A DNA stretch of 64,000 nt from the NCBI GenBank assembly GCA_021732525.1, contig JAKFUU010000040.1:62001-126000 (forward strand), given 5' to 3'. A program made the position numbers and the translations under genes. The notes beneath the pieces are model-generated. The model did not search any database and had not been told where the DNA came from. It saw nothing but the letters and a program-made list of their open reading frames with translations. The stretch is from Sphingomonadaceae bacterium. Lineage in GTDB: Bacteria > Pseudomonadota > Alphaproteobacteria > Sphingomonadales > Sphingomonadaceae. Below are positions 8,536 through 17,040 of this stretch, in pieces. Positions within the stretch are counted from its first letter, which is position 1, and every line of letters begins with the position of its first letter.

Positions 8536-8584
8536 CCAATCAACCGGGCCAATCAACCGGGCCAATCAACCGGGCCAATCAACC
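8536..8584. repeat. Tandem 13-bp repeat, 3.8 copies
   Basis: Three perfect copies of CCAATCAACCGGG (8536-8574) plus ten bases of a fourth. The array overlaps the stop codon of the TIR gene on the minus strand, so its last codons lie inside the partial copy. It is a short simple array, not a CRISPR. Confidence 0.9.
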
Positions 8585-10522
8585 ATTCGGCACCGAAAAC
8601 CCAATCGATCGCAGCAAGGCGCGATAACGCGGTTCATTCCTTAACGGAGCAAGCTGCGGATCATTCCGCGCGAGAACGAGCCCTGAATCGCCAATTTTCC
8701 GCGCCTTTTCAAGCGCAGCCAACGCAGCCGCGCGGTCACCCCACTGCGCCAATATCTGCGCCTGTTGGTAAAGGCTGCTATCACCAACATCCTTGCGAAT
8801 ATTTTCCAAGGCGGCGGCGGCCTCGTTTTTGTTGCCGAGCTTATGCGCGACCATCGCGACCCCTTTAAGACGCAAAAGCTCCCATGGGTCGCGCTGATAA
8901 AAGGAAAGCGCCTTGTGATATTGCCCGCGCCCATAATGAATATCGCCAATATCGGCATTCACGCTGTTCATTTTAGGGTTCATTTTAAATGCCTTATTGA
9001 GATCAGCAAGTGCCGCATCAAAATTCCCCATAATATAATATAAGCGCCCTTTGGTTCGAAAAGCTATTGGGTTCAAGAGATCGAGTTTTGCCGCGGCATT
9101 GATCGCTTTTTCGGCCACTTCAAAATTTCCAATGCGGGCCATATAGGTCGCAAAATTCTGGAGAATATCGGCGCTACCCGATCCATATTTATAGGATTTT
9201 TGATAGGGATCATATGCCGCCTTTGCATCCAAACGGCCATTGAACAGCACATAGCCCAGCGCGGCATGTCCCGCGGCGAGATCAGGTGCCAAATCGGTCG
9301 CTTTTTTTGCCGCCGCGATCGCCTCTGCGTAAATGACGTCAAGCTCGCGCGCTTTTGCGTAAGCATTGGCGATCGTCGTTAAAGTTCGCGCGCGTGCCGC
9401 CCAAGCAGCGGCATATTGCGGATCGGCTTCCACAGCGCCATCAAATTGCGCCAAGGCCGCCCTATCACTATTTTCATCGACCGCGAGATCATACAAAGCA
9501 GTGCCGCGCAAATAAGCTTCATAAGCCGTTCGGTTTTTGGTGGCTCCGGGGCGAACCAGACCCATCGCGGCGGAGGTGTGAATTGACAAAGCCTTGGCAA
9601 CCGCCTTTGCAATATCGGTTTGAAGCGCAAATATATCGGTCGTTGAGCGAACAAAACCACCAGACCAGCTATCCAACCCCATTTTTCCATCCACCAATTG
9701 AACAGTAACCCGGATCGCGTCATTCACCCTGCGCACACTACCGCGCAGAAGAAATTGCACCTTTAATTTTGAGGCAATAGTTTTGTCATTATAATCAGTA
9801 TCATTAAATTGCTCAGAGGATGCTTTGGCAACAATCTGAAGGTGCTTGATGGTTGCCAACGTATTTCGCAGCTCCTCCGACAATCCGTCTGAAAAATAGT
9901 CCTGTGATTTGTCGTCGCCCATATTTTTGAACGGAAGGATAGCCAGCTTACCCAGCACTTCCGATCCGCCAAACCAATCCATATTCCAAGCAACCAACCC
10001 GGTCGCAGCAGCGGTAGCAACCGCACCGCCAGTTAAGAGCAACCGGCGATCAATTTTTGCCCTCGCCGGGGTAAAGTGATAATTTTCCGAGATCGGCACG
10101 TCATGAAGCCCGCGGACCGCATCCAACAGCTTCATCATGGCGGGCGATGCAGGCCGGGAATAGCTACGTGAGATGTCAATGACTTGAAACTGCCGAAAAC
10201 CCAGCGGCGGCTCAGTTCCATCAATAGACAGCGGCACCAAGCAATGACGATCGCGGCCCCGTGTTGCTTCGTCATGAACCCAATGCGATTGGACCGAATT
10301 TTTCGACCATAAGACGACAACCGCCTTTGCATTTTCCAACATGTCATCGGTGGTGTCCGCAAATTTTTCGCCGCCAGCAAGCAGCCCATCCCACCAAACC
10401 GAAAAACCGGCCTTTTCCAAAGCGTCGATGATTGGAATCGCAATTTTTTGGTCCGCGCGGGAATAGCTCACAAAAATACTGCGACGTATTTTTGAAAAGC
10501 GGACATCAGCGTCGCGAGCCAT
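8579..10522 (-). CDS. TIR-domain membrane protein with TolB_N-like and TPR regions
   Basis: A 647-residue protein. The N-terminal TIR-like domain (12-140) has the IFVSYSRAD strand, WWD at 43-45 and SVQSHWVHDEA. Here E85 is in the position of the catalytic Glu of NADase TIR domains. A single membrane helix (161-180) follows, then a TolB N-terminal/FlgO-like domain (about 190-310, ILPFKNMGDDKSQDYFSDGL), then TPR-like helical repeats to the end. Proteins of this build are often labelled adenylate-cyclase-like, but no cyclase domain is seen. It is transcribed away from the SLOG gene at 10773, sharing a 250-bp control region. It could be a signalling NADase or a scaffold; enzymatic activity is inferred only from the Glu. 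Confidence 0.8.
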   Translation of the reverse strand: MARDADVRFSKIRRSIFVSYSRADQKIAIPIIDALEKAGFSVWWDGLLAGGEKFADTTDDMLENAKAVVVLWSKNSVQSHWVHDEATRGRDRHCLVPLSIDGTEPPLGFRQFQVIDISRSYSRPASPAMMKLLDAVRGLHDVPISENYHFTPARAKIDRRLLLTGGAVATAAATGLVAWNMDWFGGSEVLGKLAILPFKNMGDDKSQDYFSDGLSEELRNTLATIKHLQIVAKASSEQFNDTDYNDKTIASKLKVQFLLRGSVRRVNDAIRVTVQLVDGKMGLDSWSGGFVRSTTDIFALQTDIAKAVAKALSIHTSAAMGLVRPGATKNRTAYEAYLRGTALYDLAVDENSDRAALAQFDGAVEADPQYAAAWAARARTLTTIANAYAKARELDVIYAEAIAAAKKATDLAPDLAAGHAALGYVLFNGRLDAKAAYDPYQKSYKYGSGSADILQNFATYMARIGNFEVAEKAINAAAKLDLLNPIAFRTKGRLYYIMGNFDAALADLNKAFKMNPKMNSVNADIGDIHYGRGQYHKALSFYQRDPWELLRLKGVAMVAHKLGNKNEAAAALENIRKDVGDSSLYQQAQILAQWGDRAAALAALEKARKIGDSGLVLARNDPQLAPLRNEPRYRALLRSIGFSVPNG

Positions 10523-10772
10523 TGGCGATTAATCCCCCTAACTTCCGTGGCGCGACCCATGCATATCCTATGCCAATAGCCGGCTTGTAACAAGTCCTTT
10601 GTTATTTCCGGCACGCCCAGAGTCTTCCCGGTTCAGGTTGAACCAGAAAGACGCTAAAAATTATTTGCCTGTTGTGATTTCTTAATCGTAACGCGCCCGC
10701 ATCTTACTCATAATCACCCTAAGCATCAACGGAAAAGCTTGCTGGAATAGCAATTTACGCTACGATGGCTTC

Positions 10773-12746
10773 ATGACTATTGAAGCACAAATGTCGGATT
10801 CATGGGATTTGTGCTCCGCCTGGCTAAGGATTGGAATAACCGGGCACCGTGACGGCAATCTCTCATTTGCTGCTAATCAAAGCGCAATTTTGGACAATCT
10901 TACAGCCTTTTTTAAGCATGTTGACGCGGCAACGATGGGTGAGCAATTTTGCCGGAAAAGGTTAATTTCGCCCTTCGCGCAAGGCGCAGATTTAATGGCG
11001 ATCGAATGTGCATTGGCGCTCAAATGGGATGTCGCAGCACCCATACCTTTTGGGTTTGAACTCAACAAGGCGATCAATGGCCATTGTGAATCCAGCGCCG
11101 ATATATTGGCAATTTTAAACGGGCTTGAACCCGCCGATCCCAAAGCGCGAGCCAGCGCGGCTCACTTCAGTAACATCGCCAAAGATGTCCGCCTTTTTGA
11201 ACTTGCCGAACAAGATGATAATCTGCGCCAGCTTTACATTGAAACGTTGCGGCATCCCGAAAATCAGCCAGCCGCCCAAAAATTTGCAACAATAACGTCC
11301 GAACGCGCCAGGACAGCAGCCCAGATCATGATTGAACAGTCGGATATCATCGTCGCAATTTGGGATGGAACGACGTTGGGCTCGCTTGGCGGAACGCATC
11401 ATACGATTGCGACAGCCCTCCATATGGGGGTTCCCGTGCTGTGGATTGACGCAAGGACGCCAAGCCTGCGCTTCCTGCTGACCAAGCCAGAGCAGCTGGT
11501 AACCCTGCATAATTTAGGGGATGCAGTGAATCATGACCAGGTTGAAAAGTTTATCAACGATACCGTCTGCGCAATAATTGGCGGGAATGAAGCAAAAATA
11601 ACAGCGCTACATAGTGAAAAATGGCCAGTAAGAAGCAAACGCCGTTTTCATGCCTACCGTCGTGTCGAAGCAATTTTTAGCGGCAACCTGAAACGGACAT
11701 TCAGCAACATTCGCCAGCATTATGAAAGGCCAAATGCCATTGCCAGCGGTTCCGCAGCGGCATTAATGGGTTCAGCCCGCAATATTTTGGGCCCAAATAG
11801 CATTTATCTTAACCAGTTGGAAAACCATATATTGAAGCCGTTTGCTTGGGCAGACGGCTTATCTTCCTTTCTTTCCGATGCCTATCGCGGCGGCATGATG
11901 ACCAATTTCTTGCTGTCGGCGATGGCCATTATTGTCGGCGCGGCCTATCTTCCCTTGGGCAATTCTTCTCTCAAATGGCCATTTGCATTTGCCGAATTTC
12001 TGCTGCTAATGTCGATCTTGTTGATAACGACGGTCGGCAGGCGTCGCGACTGGCATGGGCGATGGTTTCAAACCCGCAGAGTCGCTGAATATCTTCGCCA
12101 TGCGCCCATATTGATGCTTACGGGCGTAGCGCGTCCGGCTGGACAATGGCCAAGAAGCAAAGATACAGAATGGCCAGAAGGTTATTGTCGGCGATTGATT
12201 TCCACATTGGGCTTGCCCCCGGTGACCGTCAATCAGGATTATCTCCGACATATGCTGGTCGATGTTATCGCACCGCATACCGTCAAACAACGCCAATATC
12301 ATGAAAAAAAAGCAGCACAATTAAGCATAGTGCATCACAATCTGGATAAAGCATCCGAAATGTCATTTATTTTGGCAGTAATATCGGTCGCGACATATTT
12401 GGCAATCGTGGTTGGTGAGCAACTCGATTTTTTACCTCATTCGGTTAGCTACTCATCCTCGAAAATTTTTACCTTCTTGGGCATAGCATTCCCGGCTATT
12501 GGCGGTGCCTTTGCTGGCATTCGCTATTTTGGGGATTTTGAACGATTTGCCGCGATCTCCGAAATAACCGCAGAAAGACTGTCTGGTCTTGAACAACGGA
12601 TCGAATTACTATTATCGGCCCCATCGGGCAGTATACGCTATATGAACGTTACCGAAATTGTTCATTCCATCGACGATGTTATTGTGAGTGAAATTGAAAA
12701 TTGGCAAGCCGTGTTTGCCGGAAAACAAATAGCTGTTCCTGTTTAG
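10773..12746 (+). CDS. SLOG-like nucleotide-sensor domain protein with four membrane helices
   Basis: A 657-residue protein with no certain family name. The N-terminal third shows a Rossmann-type pattern of SLOG/DprA-like domains: RIGITGHRDG near residue 20, SPFAQGADLMAIE near 65-75, and DIIVAIWDG...LGGTHH near 190-208. The C-terminal half has two pairs of membrane helices (about 378-397, 405-425, 532-548 and 564-585) with a soluble stretch between, resembling SLATT-type effector membrane domains known to accompany SLOG and SMODS sensors. Domain names rest on pattern reading. Its place opposite a TIR gene recalls Thoeris-like immunity, where SLOG domains bind a TIR-made cyclic ADP-ribose. A role in membrane disruption on ligand binding is inference. 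Confidence 0.7.
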   Translation: MTIEAQMSDSWDLCSAWLRIGITGHRDGNLSFAANQSAILDNLTAFFKHVDAATMGEQFCRKRLISPFAQGADLMAIECALALKWDVAAPIPFGFELNKAINGHCESSADILAILNGLEPADPKARASAAHFSNIAKDVRLFELAEQDDNLRQLYIETLRHPENQPAAQKFATITSERARTAAQIMIEQSDIIVAIWDGTTLGSLGGTHHTIATALHMGVPVLWIDARTPSLRFLLTKPEQLVTLHNLGDAVNHDQVEKFINDTVCAIIGGNEAKITALHSEKWPVRSKRRFHAYRRVEAIFSGNLKRTFSNIRQHYERPNAIASGSAAALMGSARNILGPNSIYLNQLENHILKPFAWADGLSSFLSDAYRGGMMTNFLLSAMAIIVGAAYLPLGNSSLKWPFAFAEFLLLMSILLITTVGRRRDWHGRWFQTRRVAEYLRHAPILMLTGVARPAGQWPRSKDTEWPEGYCRRLISTLGLPPVTVNQDYLRHMLVDVIAPHTVKQRQYHEKKAAQLSIVHHNLDKASEMSFILAVISVATYLAIVVGEQLDFLPHSVSYSSSKIFTFLGIAFPAIGGAFAGIRYFGDFERFAAISEITAERLSGLEQRIELLLSAPSGSIRYMNVTEIVHSIDDVIVSEIENWQAVFAGKQIAVPV

Positions 12747-12747
12747 A

Positions 12748-12792
12748 GCATCGCGCGAAAAAGCGGGTGCCGGTTTTTCGCATAAAGCGATG
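12748..12792. repeat. REP-like intergenic palindrome
   Basis: A nested inverted repeat: outer arms CATCGC (12749-12754) and GCGATG (12787-12792), inner arms GCGAAAAA (12755-12762) and TTTTTCGC (12774-12781). It starts right after the SLOG gene stop. Sequences of this kind recur between genes in alphaproteobacterial genomes; only one copy lies in the window. Confidence 0.65.
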
Positions 12793-12915
12793 AGACAACA
12801 AAGTGATAGAAGCGGGCAGTATGATTCCTATTTCACGCTGCCTGCTCTCGCCCTCTCGCTGATCCATTTTATACTATATAGATCTTGTTACGGTACGCCA
12901 GTTAGCTGCTTGAAC

Positions 12916-13326
12916 TTAAATTATTCTTTCTAAATGATCGATGAATGGTCGGTCAGCGGGCGGCATGGCGCGGCGGCGCATATCGCTAAGCGTGACCCAC
13001 TCCATTTCCAAGCTTTCTATGGCACGCGGCTGCCCCTGCCATTCCCGGCCCATATAGAGCAATAACAGCAGATATTTGTCATCCAATGCTTCGCTGGCAA
13101 AGGTGACAGGCATTAATTTTTTGGGGTCAACATGGATTCCCAACTCTTCTTTCAATTCGCGGATGAGCGCTGAAACTGGCGATTCGCCGGCTTCAACCTT
13201 GCCGCCGGGAAATTCCCAAAGACCGGCCATCGCCTTCCCTTTTGGGCGTTTTTGTATCAATATTTCATTGGCTTGGTTCACTAAGGCAGCAGCGACAACA
13301 AATAGCATTGTCGGATTTTTTTCCAT
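12916..13326 (-). CDS. mutT: Nudix (deoxy)nucleoside triphosphate pyrophosphohydrolase, MutT family
   Basis: A 136-residue enzyme expected to hydrolyse oxidised dGTP (8-oxo-dGTP) and so prevent mutation. The complete Nudix box is visible (GGKVEAGE...RELKEELGI, about residues 42-64). Around it are the family's QKRPKGKAMAGLWEFPGG start and a C-terminal PPADRPFIDHL, typical of MutT. Length fits the family (about 130). A second ATG six codons in is an alternative start. It is transcribed away from the Flp pilin genes and is not in an obvious operon. Confidence 0.88.
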   Translation of the reverse strand: MEKNPTMLFVVAAALVNQANEILIQKRPKGKAMAGLWEFPGGKVEAGESPVSALIRELKEELGIHVDPKKLMPVTFASEALDDKYLLLLLYMGREWQGQPRAIESLEMEWVTLSDMRRRAMPPADRPFIDHLERII

Positions 13327-13409
13327 TTTCTTATCCCGCGGTAGGTTTTTGTTAACGCTTCTGTGGAAAAACTATCTCGTTCGCAACCAATTATGGGATG
13401 AAGCCCAAA

Positions 13410-13595
13410 ATGTTAAAAACACTTCGCAGCATATTATCCTGTCAAGAGGGTGCGACAGCAGTGGAATATGGCTTGATTGCGGGACTGATCGTTGTCGTGT
13501 TGATCGCGGCGCTTTCCAATGTTGCATTCAATACCGCTGATATGTGGAACGGCGTGGAAAATGACGTAATTTCCGCATCCGAAGCGGTTTCTTAA
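13410..13595 (+). CDS. Flp/Fap-type pilin subunit 1
   Basis: A 61-residue type IVb prepilin. The short leader ends in the prepilin site EGATAVEYGLIAGL, where processing after Gly would leave a mature pilin with Glu at +5 and Tyr at +6, as in Flp pilins. A hydrophobic helix follows, then a polar tail (NTADMWNGVENDVIS). A start at 13410 gives a leader of the same size as the next pilin; an in-frame ATG at 13398 is possible. It would be exported and assembled by a Tad system, whose genes are not in this window. The second pilin lies 95 bp downstream. Confidence 0.85.
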   Translation: MLKTLRSILSCQEGATAVEYGLIAGLIVVVLIAALSNVAFNTADMWNGVENDVISASEAVS

Positions 13596-13689
13596 CCTTT
13601 TGGTAGGTATTGGTGAGGTAGTTATAATTGATCGGATATCATGAACAAATATTCGGTGGGTGAATAAGATGTTGAACTGGAGACTAAAG

Positions 13690-13857
13690 ATGAAATTATT
13701 TTCGAAAATCATGAAGAATGAAGAAGGCGCAACCGCAATCGAGTATGGTTTGATCGCCGCTCTTATCGCAGTTGCTGCAATCGTTGCTATGGGCGCTTTG
13801 GGCGACAATTTGGCAAACACCTTCAACGACGTTAACAACTCGCTCGCAGCACGTTAA
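13690..13857 (+). CDS. Flp/Fap-type pilin subunit 2
   Basis: A 55-residue type IVb prepilin with the cleavage and assembly motif EEGATAIEYGLIAALI and a short tail (NTFNDVNNSLAAR). The ATG at 13690 is preceded by GGAG at 13679-13682, which decides the start over an upstream in-frame ATG at 13660. It is a paralogue of the pilin just upstream, and the tail is closer to that of a major Flp subunit. A strong terminator follows. Assembly would need the Tad secretion ATPase, prepilin peptidase and secretin encoded elsewhere. Confidence 0.9.
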   Translation: MKLFSKIMKNEEGATAIEYGLIAALIAVAAIVAMGALGDNLANTFNDVNNSLAAR

Positions 13858-13897
13858 TCGTTGACTGATTAGGGAATGCGCTGCGGCGTATTCATCG

Positions 13898-13932
13898 AAA
13901 AAAGGGCGGTGGCCGATGGTCACCGCCTTTTT
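13898..13932 (+). terminator. Intrinsic terminator after the Flp pilins
   Basis: GGCGGTG (13905-13911) pairs with CACCGCC (13921-13927), extended by A/T pairs and followed by a T-run. Confidence 0.85.
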
Positions 13933-13994
13933 CTATGGCGATTGAAATTGCTATCGTCAAAAAAAACGGCGCCAACTTTTTGGCCCATAATAAG

Positions 13995-15488
13995 TTAGTA
14001 AGTGACAATCTTCACTTTTTGGCCAGGGCGCAAAACCGCATTGCTGGTCAAACCGTTCAGCGCACGGAACCGATCCTCTTGCAAGCTGCCATAAGCCATT
14101 CGCGACGTTAGCGTTGCGATGGTATCTTTAGCGCCAACGGTTACAATGCGGAGCTTCCTGGGTTTGACCGCAGCTGCCTCATTTGCCGATAACCGCCGCA
14201 CGCTTTGATACATCGCGTCAAACGGCCGCGCGGATGACGGTGTCAGAGCGGCAAAATGGAACGCCTGATTCTTCGAAAATTCATAGGCAAAAACGGTCAA
14301 TATATTGGGCGCGCCATTTTGTGTAGGAACCGATGCAGTCGCGAAAAATACCGGTAGGCCATTCACATTCGTCTCCCCGATCGGGCCATATGTGATCGGC
14401 CGGTCTCCGCCAATCGATTTGAAAGCGGCGGCTATATAGGCCTGCCGATCGCCCGAATAAGCTTCCGTTGTAAACAGCGCTTGGCCGCCAGCGCCATTGA
14501 TCGTGACCGCGCGCGCGCCATTTTGCATGCCGAAACCTGTTGGTGCGGTAAATTTGAGCCGCAAATCGGGGTGCAGAAAATCTTGATTTTCGATAACACC
14601 TTGCTTGGGATCGTCCCCATATAACATATTGTCGATCGCGGCAAAATGGCTGTCTTGTTTCCGCAGGCTACTGACGGGATAGGGTTTGGCATTATTTGCC
14701 GCGCGAACAACCCGCTTGGCCGGATCAGGATGAGTGCTCGCCCATTCGGGGACAGACCTTGTGGCGCTACCGGCCGCGCGGGCATCAATGCCGGTCTGCA
14801 TCGCCAAAGACGATAGCATATCGGAAAGCGCCGACGGATCATAGCCCGCTTTGCTAAGATAGCGGATGCCCAAATCATCGGCTTCTTCTTCCTGCGCGCG
14901 CGAATATCTTAGCGTGAACAGCTGTGCAACCGTTCCCGAATAACGCTGCAGCCCGCCACCAAGCAAGCCAGCAATTCCGCCATTGCCGCCAATGGCCGCG
15001 CCCAGCACGCTGCCCAAAATGCCCGCTATCTGCGCCCGGCCCGCGCTACGCTGCCGCTTTTCGCTATGCCGCGCGGCGACATGGCCGACCTCATGCCCCA
15101 AAACGCCCGCCATTTCCGCTTCGCTGTTGCATACCGCCGCAAGCTGCCGCGTGATGTAGATATAGCCGCCGGGGATCGCAAAGGCGTTATTCACCGGCGA
15201 ATTTAGAAAGCTGACGGTAAAATCGCTCTGCGCGTTGCCAAGCCCCGATTGCACCGCGATATTCTTACCCACGCCAACGACATAGGCCGTTTGCGGACTT
15301 TGATAATTGCCGCCAAATTCGCTAAGAATTTCGGGATGGACCTTAGCGCCCAGCTCCTTTTCCTTGGCGGTAATCGCCTGCGGCTCCGACGGCGCTTTCT
15401 TTTTCTGCGCGCCGGCATGATTCACCGCAACATTGGATGTAATGAGCAAAACTACGCTCAGCGGCCAAACACTCTTTCCGATTGCCAT
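13995..15488 (-). CDS. Periplasmic M48-family zinc metalloprotease with C-terminal LysM-like region
   Basis: A 497-residue secreted protease of the BepA/YfgC kind, likely acting on misassembled outer-membrane proteins. A signal peptide spans about residues 1-27 (SVVLLITSNVAVNHAGAQ). The zinc motif is HEVGH (H132, E133, H136), with the third ligand in SRAQEEEADDLG near 202. The exposed substrate-strand motif NSPVNNAFAIPGGYIYI precedes it. The last about 50 residues (VTVGAKDTIATLTSRMAY...LRPGQKVKIV) look like a LysM-type module. No neighbour shares its strand closely: the AHH gene ends 181 bp upstream. Confidence 0.85.
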   Translation of the reverse strand: MAIGKSVWPLSVVLLITSNVAVNHAGAQKKKAPSEPQAITAKEKELGAKVHPEILSEFGGNYQSPQTAYVVGVGKNIAVQSGLGNAQSDFTVSFLNSPVNNAFAIPGGYIYITRQLAAVCNSEAEMAGVLGHEVGHVAARHSEKRQRSAGRAQIAGILGSVLGAAIGGNGGIAGLLGGGLQRYSGTVAQLFTLRYSRAQEEEADDLGIRYLSKAGYDPSALSDMLSSLAMQTGIDARAAGSATRSVPEWASTHPDPAKRVVRAANNAKPYPVSSLRKQDSHFAAIDNMLYGDDPKQGVIENQDFLHPDLRLKFTAPTGFGMQNGARAVTINGAGGQALFTTEAYSGDRQAYIAAAFKSIGGDRPITYGPIGETNVNGLPVFFATASVPTQNGAPNILTVFAYEFSKNQAFHFAALTPSSARPFDAMYQSVRRLSANEAAAVKPRKLRIVTVGAKDTIATLTSRMAYGSLQEDRFRALNGLTSNAVLRPGQKVKIVTY

Positions 15489-15669
15489 TTTCGTCTCCCT
15501 CCTCCGATTCGCCAGTCATATAGCATATTTGATCGAAGCGATCGTCAAGTCCAGGCAAGAACCTGAATTGGCAGCTTTTTACAAATACCACCGGTGGCAT
15601 TTATTCTATGATCCTGGGCCAGAAATTTGCTCAAGATGCTATAAAAACGGAGCCATGAACCATCGCCGA

Positions 15670-16185
15670 TCATGCAGGTTCGGTGGCGCTCCATAGCCTC
15701 TCTAAATCGTCATCTATGCAGCGAAAGTCTATCTTGCGGGCCAAAGGGTCCCGGCGGTTCAAAATGAAGCCCCGTGAGTTGCTGGATAAGCCGCGATGTA
15801 AAGACCGCTGCAACTTTCGCAACAATCGATGCTGTTTGGATATATCCAAGATTTCAACCGCTTTGCTTCGGAATATTTTGGCCACCCGTTGCTCCACAAT
15901 ACCGTTATATTGCGGATGCGGCCCGCGGTGGAGAGGCCTGCCCGAAGCAAGAGCAGTATTTTCCGTGCAGGGTAGGAATATGCCGTTTGAAGAAAAGTCG
16001 CGCAGATCAAACCCCGTATACCGCCGCACACCGTCAAAATATTCGCAAAAATTCCTGTTTGAAGAAACCGATACCGGAATCAAATGATGCCGTTGATAAT
16101 CAGCCTTGCTGTCATTTTGTCGAAATCCGGCTCTGCCGCTCATAACTCGATCCTGAAGTTGAGCAAGCAGCATATTTGAAGTCAT
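15670..16185 (-). CDS. AHH/HNH-superfamily nuclease-like protein
   Basis: A 171-residue protein. Residues about 30-120 carry the pattern of AHH-type nucleases of the HNH/EndoVII fold: YQRHHLIPVSV (the His-His core), then FDLRDFSSNGIFLP and RPLHRGPHPQYN. The C-terminal part is basic and of no known type. It lacks a signal peptide or a toxin delivery domain, so delivery is unknown. It starts 14 nt after the DUF4261-like gene, so the two are probably co-transcribed. Either a nuclease toxin paired with an immunity protein or a housekeeping nuclease is possible; catalytic activity is inferred from the HH motif only. Confidence 0.65.
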   Translation of the reverse strand: MTSNMLLAQLQDRVMSGRAGFRQNDSKADYQRHHLIPVSVSSNRNFCEYFDGVRRYTGFDLRDFSSNGIFLPCTENTALASGRPLHRGPHPQYNGIVEQRVAKIFRSKAVEILDISKQHRLLRKLQRSLHRGLSSNSRGFILNRRDPLARKIDFRCIDDDLERLWSATEPA

Positions 16186-16199
16186 AATTTTGCGAGATT

Positions 16200-16928
16200 T
16201 TACTCCTCCTTTTTGGATGAAATAAGAACACCAAGCTCTCGATTGCTTTGTGACGGGGACAGTATGATCCGCTCAAACTCGGTCAAACCTTCAATTTCCA
16301 TGGCGGTTTCTATTGCCCCGTTAACGGCAATATCATGGGCGATTCGAACGGCACGTCGCATCAATTCGGTTGCCGAGAGATCGCCCGGCTCAACCTGCAA
16401 TTCTTGCCCGGAGAACCAGGACAATCCATGACTTACAAGGTGGTTCGAACCCGTAATAGAAAAATCAACCAGCGCCAAAACCGGAAATGGCCCCCCGGCC
16501 CGATATTGACCGACCGTTTCTGAAAAATACGAAAAACCTGACACAATATTGGCCGGTTTCCAAAGCACCGCCGCCGCATCCAACATTGTACCCAGCCGTT
16601 CCGATAGTTCCAAAAGATGCGCCACCACCACCGGTGACATCCGCCCGGCACCCACATGATCGCCAAAATTTATGGCCAATATGGAAATCACTTTACCCCA
16701 ATCCGGATTCCAAAATATCGTCTTAAAATCACGCCAATCTGTTTGAACGCTCGTTATATGACATTGAAAGGCCACACCGCTGTAACGTAGGTCAAACGAA
16801 CCATTATTGATCGTTTCAACATTCAAGCCAGAGATAAGCTCTACATTTTGAAGCCATGTGGGCAAGCCCGCGCAAACATCCTTCTGGCTTTGCCGCAGCA
16901 GAAGCAATAATGGCGGGGCATCGATCAA
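16200..16928 (-). CDS. DUF4261-like protein, unknown function
   Basis: A 242-residue soluble protein with no membrane helix. The C-terminal half (SHGLSWFSGQELQVEPGDLS...RRAVRIAHDIAVNG) resembles DUF4261, and the middle (GTMLDAAAVLWKPANIV) also fits. The function is unknown. No ATG lies near the start: an in-frame TAA upstream leaves TTG at 16926-16928 as the first possible start codon, so the protein either starts at TTG or is 5'-trimmed. The AHH nuclease-like gene follows after 14 nt. A partner role such as immunity or regulation is possible but not shown. Confidence 0.55.
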   Translation of the reverse strand: MIDAPPLLLLLRQSQKDVCAGLPTWLQNVELISGLNVETINNGSFDLRYSGVAFQCHITSVQTDWRDFKTIFWNPDWGKVISILAINFGDHVGAGRMSPVVVAHLLELSERLGTMLDAAAVLWKPANIVSGFSYFSETVGQYRAGGPFPVLALVDFSITGSNHLVSHGLSWFSGQELQVEPGDLSATELMRRAVRIAHDIAVNGAIETAMEIEGLTEFERIILSPSQSNRELGVLISSKKEE

Positions 16929-17040
16929 AAAACGTTACTTTCCGATAGGTTACAAAGCAGTTCGTTATTTGTTCTAATTTAGAATAGACCAAGCTGCAAT
17001 AGCATCACGCGGCAAACGACCGGCACTGCTCCAAAATGGA

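Noticed and set aside
8536-8584. Short tandem repeat as a CRISPR array
   Set aside because: The 13-bp units have no spacers between them and no cas gene is near.
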